Positions 46,340-55,795 are shown, counted from the first letter of the stretch. The stretch is 64,000 nt of DNA from Rhodothermales bacterium (GCA_024711125.1 JANJTM010000022.1:1-64000), one strand, 5' to 3'. Notes: a model not told the origin generated them from the sequence alone. Program-made: numbers and translations.

Positions 46340-47395
46340 TCACTCGGGAAGGGTAACCACGTACAGCCCGCCGTTCATGGCATAGGCAAGGTGCGCCGCG
46401 TCCGGAGAAAATGCCAGCTTGACGAAGCCGCCGGATGTGGGAGTCAGCTCCTGCACAGCCACCCGGCGCCATTCCGACCATTCCGCTTTCCACACGTGGA
46501 AGAGGAATTGGGTGCGTGCACAACCGAGAATCCCTTCGGTCTGTGCGCAAAACCGGGTGACATGGGCTATGGATCGGCCGTCGGCCGACCAGGCGACGTA
46601 CGGGGTGCTGGACTCGCCCGTCGTCGCGGTCCAATTCGTGGAACGGGCGGACCCTGCGTCCAGCGAGACGATCCCTTCGAACGAGATATGCTCGATCCCG
46701 TCTTCGCCCCATCGGAAACCACCCCACACATACTGCAGGGCCGGATGGCCTCTCGGGATGGCCAGCCCTGATCCGAGGTCGACCGTAACCAGGCCTCCGA
46801 ATCGGCCCTGGTCGGCTCCGCACAGCAACGACGAATCGTCGGGCGAAAAATCGAAAAGGGTTCGGCATCCCCGGGCGACGAACCGAACAACCGATCCCTC
46901 CAGCAGGTACAGCGAATCCGGGTCGGCCACGAAGGCGATGCGATCCGAGACCCTGCCGGCGAGCACGGGGCTCCCGTCCTGGGGAGCACCGAAGCCGCTC
47001 ACGGGACGATGAGCGATTTCGATGCGTTCTCCCGCGGTATGGCGGAACAGCCTGTATCCGCCCGCCGCGCTCTCCACGACAAGTGCGGTCTTGAGATCAC
47101 GGGTCGTGGCATAGGTCAGGAGCTGTCCTTCGCCCCATGCCAGTTGTTCCGAGCCGCGGACCTCGGTGTCCACGGCGGAAATGCTCGTGCTGCCCGGGTT
47201 GGTGATCACGATATGCCTGTGTTCCGGCCAGTATACCTGGCCGAACTCGGACGCCGGGGTGATGAACTGCCCCGGACTCCCGGTAATCGAGCGGTCCGGT
47301 CCTGGGCCGTCCAAGCCGAGATCCGTGGAATCGCACGCGGGACACGCCCAGCATGCAGACAGCAGAAGAGCGTACTTCCAGAAGTTCGACGACAT
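46340..47395 (-). CDS. Putative lipoprotein with TolB/WD-like propeller
   Basis: 351 residues from the Met at 47395. The signal core is Cys-rich (LLSACWACPAC), and the lipidated Cys is probably C21. Repeated strings such as LFDFSPDDSSLL, VAWSADGRSIAHV and LAFSPDAAHLAYAMNGG are TolB/WD40-like propeller blades. It ends shortly after the last blade. No catalytic motif was recognised. Its neighbour across the hairpin is also a propeller protein, and it diverges from the GH81 gene across 231 bases. Confidence 0.78.
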   Translation of the reverse strand: MSSNFWKYALLLSACWACPACDSTDLGLDGPGPDRSITGSPGQFITPASEFGQVYWPEHRHIVITNPGSTSISAVDTEVRGSEQLAWGEGQLLTYATTRDLKTALVVESAAGGYRLFRHTAGERIEIAHRPVSGFGAPQDGSPVLAGRVSDRIAFVADPDSLYLLEGSVVRFVARGCRTLFDFSPDDSSLLCGADQGRFGGLVTVDLGSGLAIPRGHPALQYVWGGFRWGEDGIEHISFEGIVSLDAGSARSTNWTATTGESSTPYVAWSADGRSIAHVTRFCAQTEGILGCARTQFLFHVWKAEWSEWRRVAVQELTPTSGGFVKLAFSPDAAHLAYAMNGGLYVVTLPE

Positions 47396-47626
47396 GGCCG
47401 GGTCCTCGACGGGTTGGTGCAAATCAAGGCAATCCGGCCCCGCATGAACCGGTCATCCTGGCCGGACGAATGGGACATTGTCTCTCCCGATCGCGTGGCC
47501 CGTCGAAGGCGGTACCGAATGCCGATTGCGTGTTGATCGGGGTCGAGGCCGAAACGAGGCGCCGCCGATATTTCGCTTGCAATCGCATCAGGCGCGTCGG
47601 TTCTTTGGTCGGAACCGGAAATCACC

Positions 47627-50176
47627 ATGTCGAGACGGTCTCTTCTCCTTCTCCTCCTTGCGGGCGTGTTCGGCAGTTCCTCCGCCCAGGTCGTCACCCT
47701 CGGCTCCGGCACGTACTCCCTGACCAAACCCGGCGGGGCAACCGGCCCGTCGACCGACGCCGGCGCGCCGGTGCTGCCGCTCGTCACGCCCGACTGGACG
47801 GGGCCCGTCCCCACCAACGAGTGGTACAGCTCGCTGGTCTTCGACCGGGCGAACGACGTGCTGTCGCCGTGGTCGCGTCCGATGTACGCGCATCCCCTGG
47901 TATTCCAGGCGCGGCCCGACGGGCTTGAACTGCGGTATCCGACCGACGTGTCGACGTTCTCGAATTTCTACTATCACGGGACCTCCTGGGACATCCGGCT
48001 CGCGGTAGACGGACTGTCGGCGCCCGACGCGCGCCTGGCGCGGGCGAGCGACTTCACGGCGACGGCGGCATGGACCGACGGAACCCGGAGCCTCGAAGCC
48101 ACGATGGGCCACGGCCTCCCGTTCGTGTATTTCAAGGTCACCGGAGCCCCGGTCACGCTCACTTTCGGCGCGACCCCCATCGTGCGCGAGCGGCGCGACG
48201 GGGCCGCCTGGGTGACGGTGAACGGGCATCACTATGGCATTTTCGGTCCGCTGGGCGCCACGTGGACCGGGTCGACGAACCTGAAGTCTGACCTCGCGGG
48301 TCGCGATTTCCTGTCGATCGCCCTGCTTCCCGACTCCAGGGCCGAGACGTTCGAGACGTATCGCCGTCGCGCCTATGCGTTCGTAACCGGTTCCCGCGTG
48401 GAATTCGAGGTCGACCCGGTCACGCAGCGCGTCACGACGACTTTCGACGTGACCACGGAACCGAAGGAGACCGGGCCGGACCTCCTCAATACGACCGTTC
48501 TCGCCCTGTACCGCCACCAGTGGCGCAATTCGACGACCCCGCGGACCACGTGGACGTACGTCTCGCCGCGCGGGACCATGCGGGTGGTCGACGGCAACAC
48601 GTTCACGACCGAATTGGCGTTCGGCGGTGTGCTTCCGGGTCTTCCGACGCCCTGTGCCGGCACGCCCGACGCCGGGCTGTACGCCCTGGTGGACGCGGTG
48701 CACAAGGAAACGAACTACTACCCCGGCAACCAGGACGCCTACTGGAACGGCAAGGCGATGGGGCGGCTGGCGGCGCTCCTTCCGATCGCGGAACAGGTGG
48801 GGCATACCGCGGCGGCGGCGCGCTTCACCGACGCCCTGAAAGCGCGGCTTCAGCAGTGGTTCAGCGTGCTCGACGGTTCGCCCCGCTTCTGGTACGAGTC
48901 GTCCTGGGGCACGCTGCTGGCCTTCCCGGAGTCGTTCGGCTCGGCGTCGGAACTCAACGACCACCACTTCCACTACGGGTTCTTCGTGCAGGCGGCCGCC
49001 GCGGTCGCGCGTCGGGACCCCGATTGGGCACGGGCCGAACGCTGGGGCGGCATGGTCGATCTCCTGATCCGCGACGTGGCGAGCGACGACCGGGCCGACC
49101 CACTGTTTCCGTACCTGCGCACGTTTGATCCGTACGCGGGCCATTCGTGGGCGTCCGGCACGGCGAACAACGTCGACGGCAACAACCAGGAGTCGTCTTC
49201 CGAGGCGATGAACCTGGCGACCGGGATCATTCTCTGGGGACTCGAAACCGGGAACGAACGGCTGCGCGACCTGGGTATCTACCTGTACGCGACCGAGCGC
49301 AGCGCCATCGAGCAGTACTGGTTCGACGTGGAGGACGCGGTGTTTCCGACCGGTTTTCCGCAGAAGGCCGTCGCCCTCGTCTGGGGCAACAAGGGAGCCT
49401 ACCAGACCTTCTTCGGGGGCGAAGCCGAGTACATCCACGGCATCAACTGGCTTCCGATCACGGGCGGATCGCTGTACCTCGGCCGGCACCCCGAATACGT
49501 GCGCGCCAACTACGACAACCTCGTCGCTTCGAACGGCAACCGCGAGCCCGACCGGTGGGCCGACATCGCGTGGCAGTACCTGGCCCTGTCGAATGCCCCG
49601 TCGGCCCTGAACCGCCTGCCCGACGCGGGTGTCGCCGATCCCGAAACGGGCGAATCACGCGCCCACACCCGGCACTGGATCACCTCGCTCGTCGGCCTCG
49701 GTCGCGTGGACACCACCGTAACGGCCGACCACGCCGCCGCGGCCGTATTCAACAAGGACGGGCGGAAGAGCTACGCCGTCTACAACCCGGATACCGACGC
49801 CCGCACGGTGCGTTTTTCGGATGGGTTCGAGACGACCGTCGACGCGGGCGCTCTCGTCGCGATGTGCGCTTCGGGCACGGCAAACGAGGATGGGCCGGCT
49901 CCCGAGCCGGGTCTCCGCTGGACCGCTGCGTGGCCGAATCCCTTCGCGGGCGAGACTCGATTCGAACTGTCGGGCCACGACGGCCGATCCGTACGGGTCG
50001 CGCTGTTCGACGTGCTCGGACGCCTCGTTTCCGTGCTGCACGACGGCCCGCCCGCCGCAGGAGCCACGCTGGATCTCTCGCTCGACGGAGCGTCCTTGCC
50101 GGCCGGGGTCTACCTGCTGGAAGCGACCGCCGGCTCGCAGCGGGCGACGCGGGTCCTCACCAAGGCCTCACGATAG
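47627..50176 (+). CDS. Secreted GH81 endo-beta-1,3-glucanase with T9SS sorting domain
   Basis: 849 residues with a signal peptide ending SSAQ. The N-terminal GH81 beta-sandwich has PLPTNKW-like PVPTNEWYSSLVF and RPMYAHPLVF. The helical catalytic barrel contains LNDHHFHYGFF (D445) and the E522-SSS-E526 motif of GH81, where the second Glu is the presumed base. HSWASGTANNVDGNN lies just before it. GH81 enzymes cut beta-1,3-glucans such as laminarin or fungal glucan internally. Residues from about 765 (WPNPFAGETRFEL, FDVLGRLVSVL, GVYLLEA) form the T9SS domain, so the enzyme should be displayed or released at the surface. A GH5 glucanase gene lies 1.6 kb downstream. Confidence 0.95.
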   Translation: MSRRSLLLLLLAGVFGSSSAQVVTLGSGTYSLTKPGGATGPSTDAGAPVLPLVTPDWTGPVPTNEWYSSLVFDRANDVLSPWSRPMYAHPLVFQARPDGLELRYPTDVSTFSNFYYHGTSWDIRLAVDGLSAPDARLARASDFTATAAWTDGTRSLEATMGHGLPFVYFKVTGAPVTLTFGATPIVRERRDGAAWVTVNGHHYGIFGPLGATWTGSTNLKSDLAGRDFLSIALLPDSRAETFETYRRRAYAFVTGSRVEFEVDPVTQRVTTTFDVTTEPKETGPDLLNTTVLALYRHQWRNSTTPRTTWTYVSPRGTMRVVDGNTFTTELAFGGVLPGLPTPCAGTPDAGLYALVDAVHKETNYYPGNQDAYWNGKAMGRLAALLPIAEQVGHTAAAARFTDALKARLQQWFSVLDGSPRFWYESSWGTLLAFPESFGSASELNDHHFHYGFFVQAAAAVARRDPDWARAERWGGMVDLLIRDVASDDRADPLFPYLRTFDPYAGHSWASGTANNVDGNNQESSSEAMNLATGIILWGLETGNERLRDLGIYLYATERSAIEQYWFDVEDAVFPTGFPQKAVALVWGNKGAYQTFFGGEAEYIHGINWLPITGGSLYLGRHPEYVRANYDNLVASNGNREPDRWADIAWQYLALSNAPSALNRLPDAGVADPETGESRAHTRHWITSLVGLGRVDTTVTADHAAAAVFNKDGRKSYAVYNPDTDARTVRFSDGFETTVDAGALVAMCASGTANEDGPAPEPGLRWTAAWPNPFAGETRFELSGHDGRSVRVALFDVLGRLVSVLHDGPPAAGATLDLSLDGASLPAGVYLLEATAGSQRATRVLTKASR

Positions 50177-50182
50177 GCCCGA

Positions 50183-50983
50183 TCAGCCCTCTTCGGTGCG
50201 GTACCGCGACTCGGCGTACTCCCGCCGGAACCGGATACCCGTGCCCGACTCCTCGAGCCACGGCCAGAGGTCTTCGGGCACCCGCGGCTTGAGCGCAACC
50301 ATGGCGAAGGAGTTGCACTGCTTCGGGAAGAGGGTCGTGAAGGCGCGCAGCCCCAGGTCGGCTGCACGAAGCACCCGCAGCTTCCACGGGCTCCTTTCCA
50401 TCGCCGCGACCTGGTACGGCAGGTTCAGGCCGTAAAAGTACCGGAATCCCGGATTTCCGTGCGGAAGGAACGACCGCACCGTCTTCTCGAATTCCCTCTC
50501 GGTCCACCGGTAGATGTAGTTCGGCGTGCCGGTGTTGTTCACCCCTCCGAAGTCGAACCCCTCGTCGACGACGGCCTCGAGTTCGTAGTCGGGCGAAAGC
50601 CCGAGCCGGGTCGCGAGGCGCATCAGCGCGTTGTCACGGGACTCGAAGACCAGCACCCCGCGCCGGGCCACGCGCACCATCTCGACGAGGGCGCGGTGGG
50701 GAGAATCGCAGTGGTGCAGCCCGTCCGATACGAACACGAAGTCGAACGAGCCGTCCGGAAGGTCGAGCCGCTGCGCGTCCTGGAAACTCCAGGCGAAGGG
50801 GGCGAACTCGTTGCCGGTGAGGCGCGTGTCGAGGTTGGATATCGTCACGTTCGTGAAGCCGAGCTCCAGGAACAGCCCGCGCTCGGCGTCGGCCGCCGCC
50901 ACGGCGAGCAGCGACGCCGAGCGGTCGAGCACCCCCTCGCGCACGAGGCGCTCGAGGGTCGATTTCACGAAAGCGTGGCGCAC
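50183..50983 (-). CDS. Class I SAM-dependent methyltransferase
   Basis: The frame is open well beyond 51000 but has no ATG in the gap after the DinB gene; the most likely start is GTG at 50983 (266 residues), and this is uncertain. It has a Rossmann methyltransferase core: LLAVAAADAERGLFLELGF as motif I region, NLDTRL at the end of strand 2, SFDFVFVSDGLHHCDSPHRAL as motif IV, and VARRGVLVFESRD after it. A C-terminal part follows with YIYRWTEREFEKTV. The pattern is that of methyltransferases with small-molecule or surface-glycan substrates, but the substrate cannot be named. It ends six bases from the convergent GH81 gene. Confidence 0.8.
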   Translation of the reverse strand: MRHAFVKSTLERLVREGVLDRSASLLAVAAADAERGLFLELGFTNVTISNLDTRLTGNEFAPFAWSFQDAQRLDLPDGSFDFVFVSDGLHHCDSPHRALVEMVRVARRGVLVFESRDNALMRLATRLGLSPDYELEAVVDEGFDFGGVNNTGTPNYIYRWTEREFEKTVRSFLPHGNPGFRYFYGLNLPYQVAAMERSPWKLRVLRAADLGLRAFTTLFPKQCNSFAMVALKPRVPEDLWPWLEESGTGIRFRREYAESRYRTEEG

Positions 50984-51048
50984 GGGGTCCCGGGACTGGC
51001 TGGAAGACCGGCAAAATACGGTCGCCGGGACCCCGCGATACGCCCCGA

Positions 51049-51588
51049 TCAGCGTGAGGAGGGCGGCACGATGCCGTTCATCCGCATGTACGTCGTGAGG
51101 TTGCCGTAGTGCTCGTAGTTGTGCGTCGTGTTGAACGCCAGGATGCCCGCGACACTCATCGGGTTTCCGAAAAACGTCTTCATGCCGGCGGCCTCGGCAT
51201 CGGTCGTCGCCGCGAAGACCCGGTTGCAGTAGGCGATGCCGTCGGCGAGCGCCTTGCGAAGCTCGTCCCGGGTGCCGTTCATCTGTTCGGCGTCGGCGGC
51301 ATGGGGATTCTCCTCGCCGGCGGCCGCCGAGCAGAACATGAACTGTGCGGCCGCGATGTGGCCGATGATCTCGCCGGCGGTACGCACGTCGGGAGTCGGG
51401 CGATACGCGTACATCTTCTCGTCGAGCAGGTCGGCCGTGGCCGTGATCTGGGCGTTCGTCATGTCGTACAGGCCCTTCAGCGACGACACGATGACGTCGG
51501 ACGAGGCCTGGCGCGCCTGCACCGCGGTCGGAGTCAGCGCAAGGCCGAATAGCAGGATTGCCGGGACCAGGGAATTCGGGTTCTTCAT
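51049..51588 (-). CDS. Exported DinB-family protein
   Basis: 179 residues from the second of two close ATGs (51588), which has GAGAGG about eight bases upstream; the first (51594) is too near that site. A hydrophobic leader ending VQARQ suggests export, unusual for the DinB/YfiT four-helix fold. The metal-binding His are placed as expected: GHIAAAQ near residue 77 and THNYEHYGNL near 157-161, with the typical ending MRMNGIVPPSS. DinB-like proteins are metal-dependent thiol transferases or hydrolases; no specific role is assigned. The methyltransferase follows on the same strand. Confidence 0.87.
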   Translation of the reverse strand: MKNPNSLVPAILLFGLALTPTAVQARQASSDVIVSSLKGLYDMTNAQITATADLLDEKMYAYRPTPDVRTAGEIIGHIAAAQFMFCSAAAGEENPHAADAEQMNGTRDELRKALADGIAYCNRVFAATTDAEAAGMKTFFGNPMSVAGILAFNTTHNYEHYGNLTTYMRMNGIVPPSSR

Positions 51589-51704
51589 GACCATCACCTC
51601 TCGGCTGGTTGGGGGTAGCGCCGTGCAATGTAGGGATCGGGTGCCGGGAAACTGCGGGCCTCGCGAGGAGGGCCCGCCCGATGGGACGCCGGGACGGACC
51701 GGGC

Positions 51705-51712
51705 TACCTTGC
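51705..51712 (+). promoter_or_regulatory. Candidate -7 box TACCTTGC of the GH5 gene
   Basis: Twenty-four bases before the ATG at 51737 and identical to the box before recQ. Confidence 0.35.
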
Positions 51713-51736
51713 GGCATCCGCACCCTGATCCCTGCC

Positions 51737-52981
51737 ATGCGATTCCTCGCGTTGCTGCTCTTCCTTGCCGTGTCCTGCGCTCCGCCCCCGGAATCCCCGC
51801 GGGGCTGGACGACGCGAGGCCGGGACATCATCGACCGCGCGACGGGTGAACCCGTTCACCTTGTCGGCTTCGGCCTCGGCGGATGGCTGCTCCCGGAGGG
51901 TTACATGTGGGGCATCCGGGAGCTGAACCGCCCCCGACATTTCGAGGCGGCGATCGAGGATCTTCTCGGATCCGCCGACGCCGCGGAATTCTGGCGCCTC
52001 TACCACACCCACTTCACCACCTCGGCAGACTTCGCGGCGATGAAGGCCATGGGGGCCAACTCGATCCGCATTCCGCTGCTCGCCTCGCAGCTCATGCCAC
52101 GCGAGCAGCCCGCGGCCCCGCCGTACGTCTACAGCGACTACGGTTTCTCCTGGCTCGACAGCGTGGTCGTCTGGGCGGAACGACACGATCTCGGCGTCAT
52201 CTGGGACATGCATGGCGCGCCCGGCGCGCAGAACCGCGAGAACATCTCCGATTCGGACGGCGAGGCAAGGCTCTGGACCGAGCCCGACGTCTACTGGCCG
52301 CAGCTCGACTCGCTGTGGCTGAAGATCGCGCGTCGCTACGCGGGCAACCCGGTCATCATCGGGTACGACCTGCTCAACGAGCCGCTCCTCCGCCGGTACG
52401 AGGGCGTCGACGTGGGACTGCTGCGCCGGCTGTACGTGCAGCTGACCGCCTCCATCCGGACCGTCGACCCCACCGGGATCCTCTTCGTCGAGGGGGACGA
52501 CTGGGCGCAGAACTTCTCGATGCTCGAGCCCATCGACTGGGACCCGCACCTCGTCATCGCCTTCCACTCGTATCCGCCGACGGCCGATTCGACGGGCCTT
52601 GCCCGGTGGGACTCCCTGCGCGTCCGGTACGACATCCCGCTCTGGCACGGTGAGACGGGCGAAGTGGGCGCTCCGTACGAGCGGAACGTCCAATCAACCG
52701 GATTCCTGCGGGAGGCGAACGTCGGCTGGAGCTGGTGGACCCACAAGAAGATCGACCGCGCGACGCAGCCCTGGGTCTGCCCGTCGACCGAGGGATTCCG
52801 CCGGATCCTGGCGTACTGGAAGGGGGAGGCGGAACGGCCCACGCGCGAAGAAGCCCGGGAGTGGCTTTTCGACATGGCCCGACGGTTGGATACGAAGGAG
52901 TGCGTCTACCACCCGGACATGGTGGCGTCGCTGATGGGGCTCGACCCCGGCGTTCCGCCGGAGACCGAGGTCACGCCTTGA
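51737..52981 (+). CDS. GH5 glycoside hydrolase lipoprotein, exo-beta-1,3-glucanase-like
   Basis: 414 residues from the ATG at 51737, with a lipoprotein signal (C14 in LAVSC). The front HLVGFGLGGWLLPEGY resembles the GxNLGGWxxxE signature of exo-beta-1,3-glucanases in GH5. NSIRIPL and VIWDMHGAPGAQN follow, then acid/base E215 in DLLNEP and nucleophile E306 in WHGETGE, and WSWWTHKK near the end. It probably releases glucose or short glucans at the envelope, complementing the GH81 enzyme; cellulase activity cannot be excluded. Its stop overlaps the TTG proposed as the gluconokinase start, so the two may be co-translated. Confidence 0.93.
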   Translation: MRFLALLLFLAVSCAPPPESPRGWTTRGRDIIDRATGEPVHLVGFGLGGWLLPEGYMWGIRELNRPRHFEAAIEDLLGSADAAEFWRLYHTHFTTSADFAAMKAMGANSIRIPLLASQLMPREQPAAPPYVYSDYGFSWLDSVVVWAERHDLGVIWDMHGAPGAQNRENISDSDGEARLWTEPDVYWPQLDSLWLKIARRYAGNPVIIGYDLLNEPLLRRYEGVDVGLLRRLYVQLTASIRTVDPTGILFVEGDDWAQNFSMLEPIDWDPHLVIAFHSYPPTADSTGLARWDSLRVRYDIPLWHGETGEVGAPYERNVQSTGFLREANVGWSWWTHKKIDRATQPWVCPSTEGFRRILAYWKGEAERPTREEAREWLFDMARRLDTKECVYHPDMVASLMGLDPGVPPETEVTP

Positions 52982-53490
52982 ATCCGCGGCCTGTCGTCCT
53001 CATGATGGGCGTTTCCGGCTCCGGAAAGACGACGGTCGGAAGGCTGCTGGCGTCACAGCTCGGCGTGCGCTTCGTGGACGGCGACGACCTGCATCCGCCC
53101 GCCAACGTCGCCAAGATGTCGGACGGAACCCCGCTCGACGACGACGACCGGTGGCCCTGGCTAGACCTCGTACGCGCCGAGATCGCCCGCGCGCTGGCAG
53201 GGTCGGAAGGCCTCGTCGTCGCCTGCAGCGCGCTCAAGTCGGCGTACCGGGCCCGGCTCGTCAAGCGCGGCGAGCCGGTATCCGTGGTGTTCCTTTCCGG
53301 GCCGCCCGAACTGATCGCCCGGCGGATGACGGATCGGAAGGGCCACTTCATGCCCCCCGGCCTGCTCGCGAGCCAGTTCGCGGCGCTCGAGGTACCGGAC
53401 GGCGCGATCGTCGCCCCGATCGACCCGTCGCCGGAAGCGATCGTCGCGCAGATCGTGGCCGTCGCGGGATTCAGCCCAGCACCAGGCTGA
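52978..53490 (+). CDS. gntK: Gluconokinase
   Basis: 170 residues from TTG at 52978, which overlaps the GH5 stop as TTGA; the next candidates are ATGs at 53002/53005, which would cut the first strand short. P-loop GVSGSGKTT (K17), FVDGDDLHPPANVAKMSDGTPLDDDDRWPWL and CSALKSAYR are diagnostic for GntK. It phosphorylates gluconate to 6-phosphogluconate with ATP in the cytosol. The permease and the 6-phosphogluconate dehydrogenase lie on the other strand, facing it; the 3' end overlaps the permease 3' end by 20 bases. Confidence 0.95.
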   Translation: MNPRPVVLMMGVSGSGKTTVGRLLASQLGVRFVDGDDLHPPANVAKMSDGTPLDDDDRWPWLDLVRAEIARALAGSEGLVVACSALKSAYRARLVKRGEPVSVVFLSGPPELIARRMTDRKGHFMPPGLLASQFAALEVPDGAIVAPIDPSPEAIVAQIVAVAGFSPAPG

Positions 53491-54799
53491 GCCCCAGCAC
53501 GACGACGAAGCCCACGACTCCCACGATCGTCTCGAGGCTCGTCCACACGCGAAAGGTGTCGCCTTCCGACAGCCCGAGATACTTCGAGACGAGCCAGAAG
53601 CCCGAATCGTTGACGTGGGACAGCACGGTCGCGCCGCCGGCGATGGCGATCGTGACGAGCGCGGGCAGCCAACCGGCCTGTCCTGCAAGGAGCGGGGCCA
53701 CGAGTCCGGCTGCCGTCACCATGGCGACCGTGGCCGAGCCCTGCACGACGCGGACCAGTGCGGCCGCCGAGAAGGCGAGCAGCAGTACCGGCAGGCCCGA
53801 GCCCGAGGCCAGGTCGGCCATGACCCGGTCGGCGCCCGCGGCGACGAGCACTTTTCCGAGCACGCCGCCGGCTCCGGTCACCAGGATGATCAGGCCGACG
53901 GGTTCCAGGCCGCGGTTGCACACGCTGACGACCTCCGCGGCGTCGAGCGTACCCCGCCGCCGCAGCACGACGATCGCGGCCAGCAGGCCCAGAAGCAGCG
54001 CGGTGAACGGGTGCCCGACGAGCCGCAGCCAGCCCGTTCCCCCGTCCGATGTTCCGAGCATCGTCCCGGCGAGTACGAGGACGAGCGGAAGCGTCACGAT
54101 GCCCACCGCAGCGACGGCAGTCAGCGGGCGTGCGGGAGGGTCGGGATCCGGCTCGAGCCACGCGACGGCGGCCGGGTCCGGCGCGACGCGTGACCCGGCG
54201 AACCGGCCGAACCAGACGCCACCGATCGCCACGGCCGGCAGTCCGGCCACGAGGCCTACGAGAACCACGCGGCCCAGGTCGGCTCCGACGAGTCCCGCGA
54301 CCGCCACGGGACCGGGCGTGGGCGGAACGAACGCGTGTCCGACGGCAAGACCCGCGAGCAGCGGAAGCGCATACCTGAGAACGGGCCTGCCCGCCTCCCT
54401 CGCGGCAGCGTGCGCGAAGGGGAGGAGCAGCACGAGCGCGACGTCGAAGAAGACCGGCGTCGCGACGAGGACCCCGGCCAGCGCGAGTGCCCACGGCGCA
54501 CGATCCGGCCCGAACCGCGCCACGAGCCCGCGGGCGATGGCCTGCGCCCCACCCGAGCGCTCGAGCAGCGCTCCGATCATCGCCCCGAGCCCGATCACTA
54601 CCGCGATATAGCCCAGCGTACCCGCCATGCCCTCCTGCACGCGGGCCACGACCTCCGAAGCCGGCGTGCCCGTCACGAGCGCCAGGGCTACGGCGGTCAG
54701 GAGAAGCGCCGGGAACGCCGGGACGCGGCCTTTCGTGACCAGGAGCAGCAACAGCGCCACGGCGCCTGCCGCGGCGAACAGCAGCGTCGGGCCGGTCAC
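53471..54799 (-). CDS. GntP-family gluconate permease
   Basis: 442 residues from GTG at 54799, which overlaps the stop of the upstream dehydrogenase gene as GTGA, so translation is coupled. It has about twelve hydrophobic segments with GntP-family landmarks: GLGAMIGALLERSGGAQ, VATPVFFDVALVLLLPF, VGHAFVPPTPGP, TGAGGVLGKVL and SHVNDSGFWLVSKY. It imports gluconate or a close sugar acid with protons across the inner membrane, supplying the kinase encoded opposite. Confidence 0.95.
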   Translation of the reverse strand: MTGPTLLFAAAGAVALLLLLVTKGRVPAFPALLLTAVALALVTGTPASEVVARVQEGMAGTLGYIAVVIGLGAMIGALLERSGGAQAIARGLVARFGPDRAPWALALAGVLVATPVFFDVALVLLLPFAHAAAREAGRPVLRYALPLLAGLAVGHAFVPPTPGPVAVAGLVGADLGRVVLVGLVAGLPAVAIGGVWFGRFAGSRVAPDPAAVAWLEPDPDPPARPLTAVAAVGIVTLPLVLVLAGTMLGTSDGGTGWLRLVGHPFTALLLGLLAAIVVLRRRGTLDAAEVVSVCNRGLEPVGLIILVTGAGGVLGKVLVAAGADRVMADLASGSGLPVLLLAFSAAALVRVVQGSATVAMVTAAGLVAPLLAGQAGWLPALVTIAIAGGATVLSHVNDSGFWLVSKYLGLSEGDTFRVWTSLETIVGVVGFVVVLGLSLVLG

Positions 54800-55710
54800 A
54801 GCGCGTCGGCCTTGTGCACGGCGTGCCCTCCGAATCGCCCGCGCATCGCCGCCAGAAGGCGGGCCGCGAGCGACGACTGGTCGCGCGACTGGATGCGGGC
54901 GATCAGCGACTGCGTGATGACGGGCATGGCCACGCCCCGCTCGATCGCCGTCTCCACGGCCAGTCGCCCGTGGCCCGAATCGTCCACATACGGCCGCACC
55001 CGCTCGAGGCCGCCCTCGGCCACGATCCCGGCCGTGAGATCCATGAGCGTCGAAGACACGATGCTTCCGTGGCGCCACGCCCTCGTCGCGGCCGCGACGT
55101 CCACCGTCGGGTTTCCGCCGCTCGACAGCAGGGTGATGCCCTCTGCATAGGCCTGCATGAGCCCGTACTCTATCGCGTTGTGCACCATCTTCGCGAAGTG
55201 GCCGGCCCCGCTGGGCCCGACGTGCGCCCATCCCTCCAACGGGGACGGCGCGAGCGCCTCGAATACCGGCCTCCACGCTTCGACGAGCGCCTCCGCCCCT
55301 CCGATCATCAGGGAATAGCCCTTCTCGGCACCGAGCACGCCGCCGCTCGTGCCCACATCCAGCATGCCGACGCCCTTCGCGGCGAACAGGTCGTGCCGAC
55401 GCATCGAGTCCCGGTAGTCGGAATTCCCGCCCTCGACCACCGAATCTCCCGGTCCGAGCAGGTCGGCAAGCGCCGCAACGGTCTGCTCGGTGACAGTGCC
55501 CGCGGGTACCATGACCCAGACTCGTCGCTCACCGGCGCCGGTCGAGCCGACCAGGTCCTCCAGGGTAAAGGCGGTGGAGATACCGGCGATTTCAGCGGCG
55601 AGGCGTGCCTCGGGTGCAGGATCGAAACCGGTGACCGTGTGGCCGGCACGCGACAGGCGGGCGCCGAGGCCGCATCCCATGCGGCCGAGTCCGACGAGCA
55701 GGAGGTGCAT
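54796..55710 (-). CDS. gndA: 6-phosphogluconate dehydrogenase, short NAD-type
   Basis: 304 residues, the short form rather than the 470-residue enzyme. The Rossmann motif is GLGRMG (7-12). D30 at the end of strand 2 (GFDPAP) favours NAD over NADP. EGGNSDYRDS and DVGTSGG follow, then the catalytic HFAKMVHNAIEYG with K174, N178 and E181. It oxidises and decarboxylates 6-phosphogluconate to ribulose 5-phosphate. It is the first gene of the pair with the permease. Upstream alternative starts add no conserved sequence. Confidence 0.94.
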   Translation of the reverse strand: MHLLLVGLGRMGCGLGARLSRAGHTVTGFDPAPEARLAAEIAGISTAFTLEDLVGSTGAGERRVWVMVPAGTVTEQTVAALADLLGPGDSVVEGGNSDYRDSMRRHDLFAAKGVGMLDVGTSGGVLGAEKGYSLMIGGAEALVEAWRPVFEALAPSPLEGWAHVGPSGAGHFAKMVHNAIEYGLMQAYAEGITLLSSGGNPTVDVAAATRAWRHGSIVSSTLMDLTAGIVAEGGLERVRPYVDDSGHGRLAVETAIERGVAMPVITQSLIARIQSRDQSSLAARLLAAMRGRFGGHAVHKADAL

Positions 55711-55766
55711 GGCGCTGTTGGGGGGCAATTTCGCAGGACGACCTGTGCAATATCGGGCGCCCGCAC

Positions 55767-55774
55767 TATAATCG
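55767..55774 (+). promoter_or_regulatory. Candidate box TATAATCG before the DUF4287/SRPBCC-like gene
   Basis: Twenty-one bases before the ATG at 55796, in the 85-base divergent gap with the dehydrogenase gene. It could also be read as a classical -10 box. Confidence 0.3.
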
Positions 55775-55795
55775 CGCTCCCCAATCCTCACGCCG

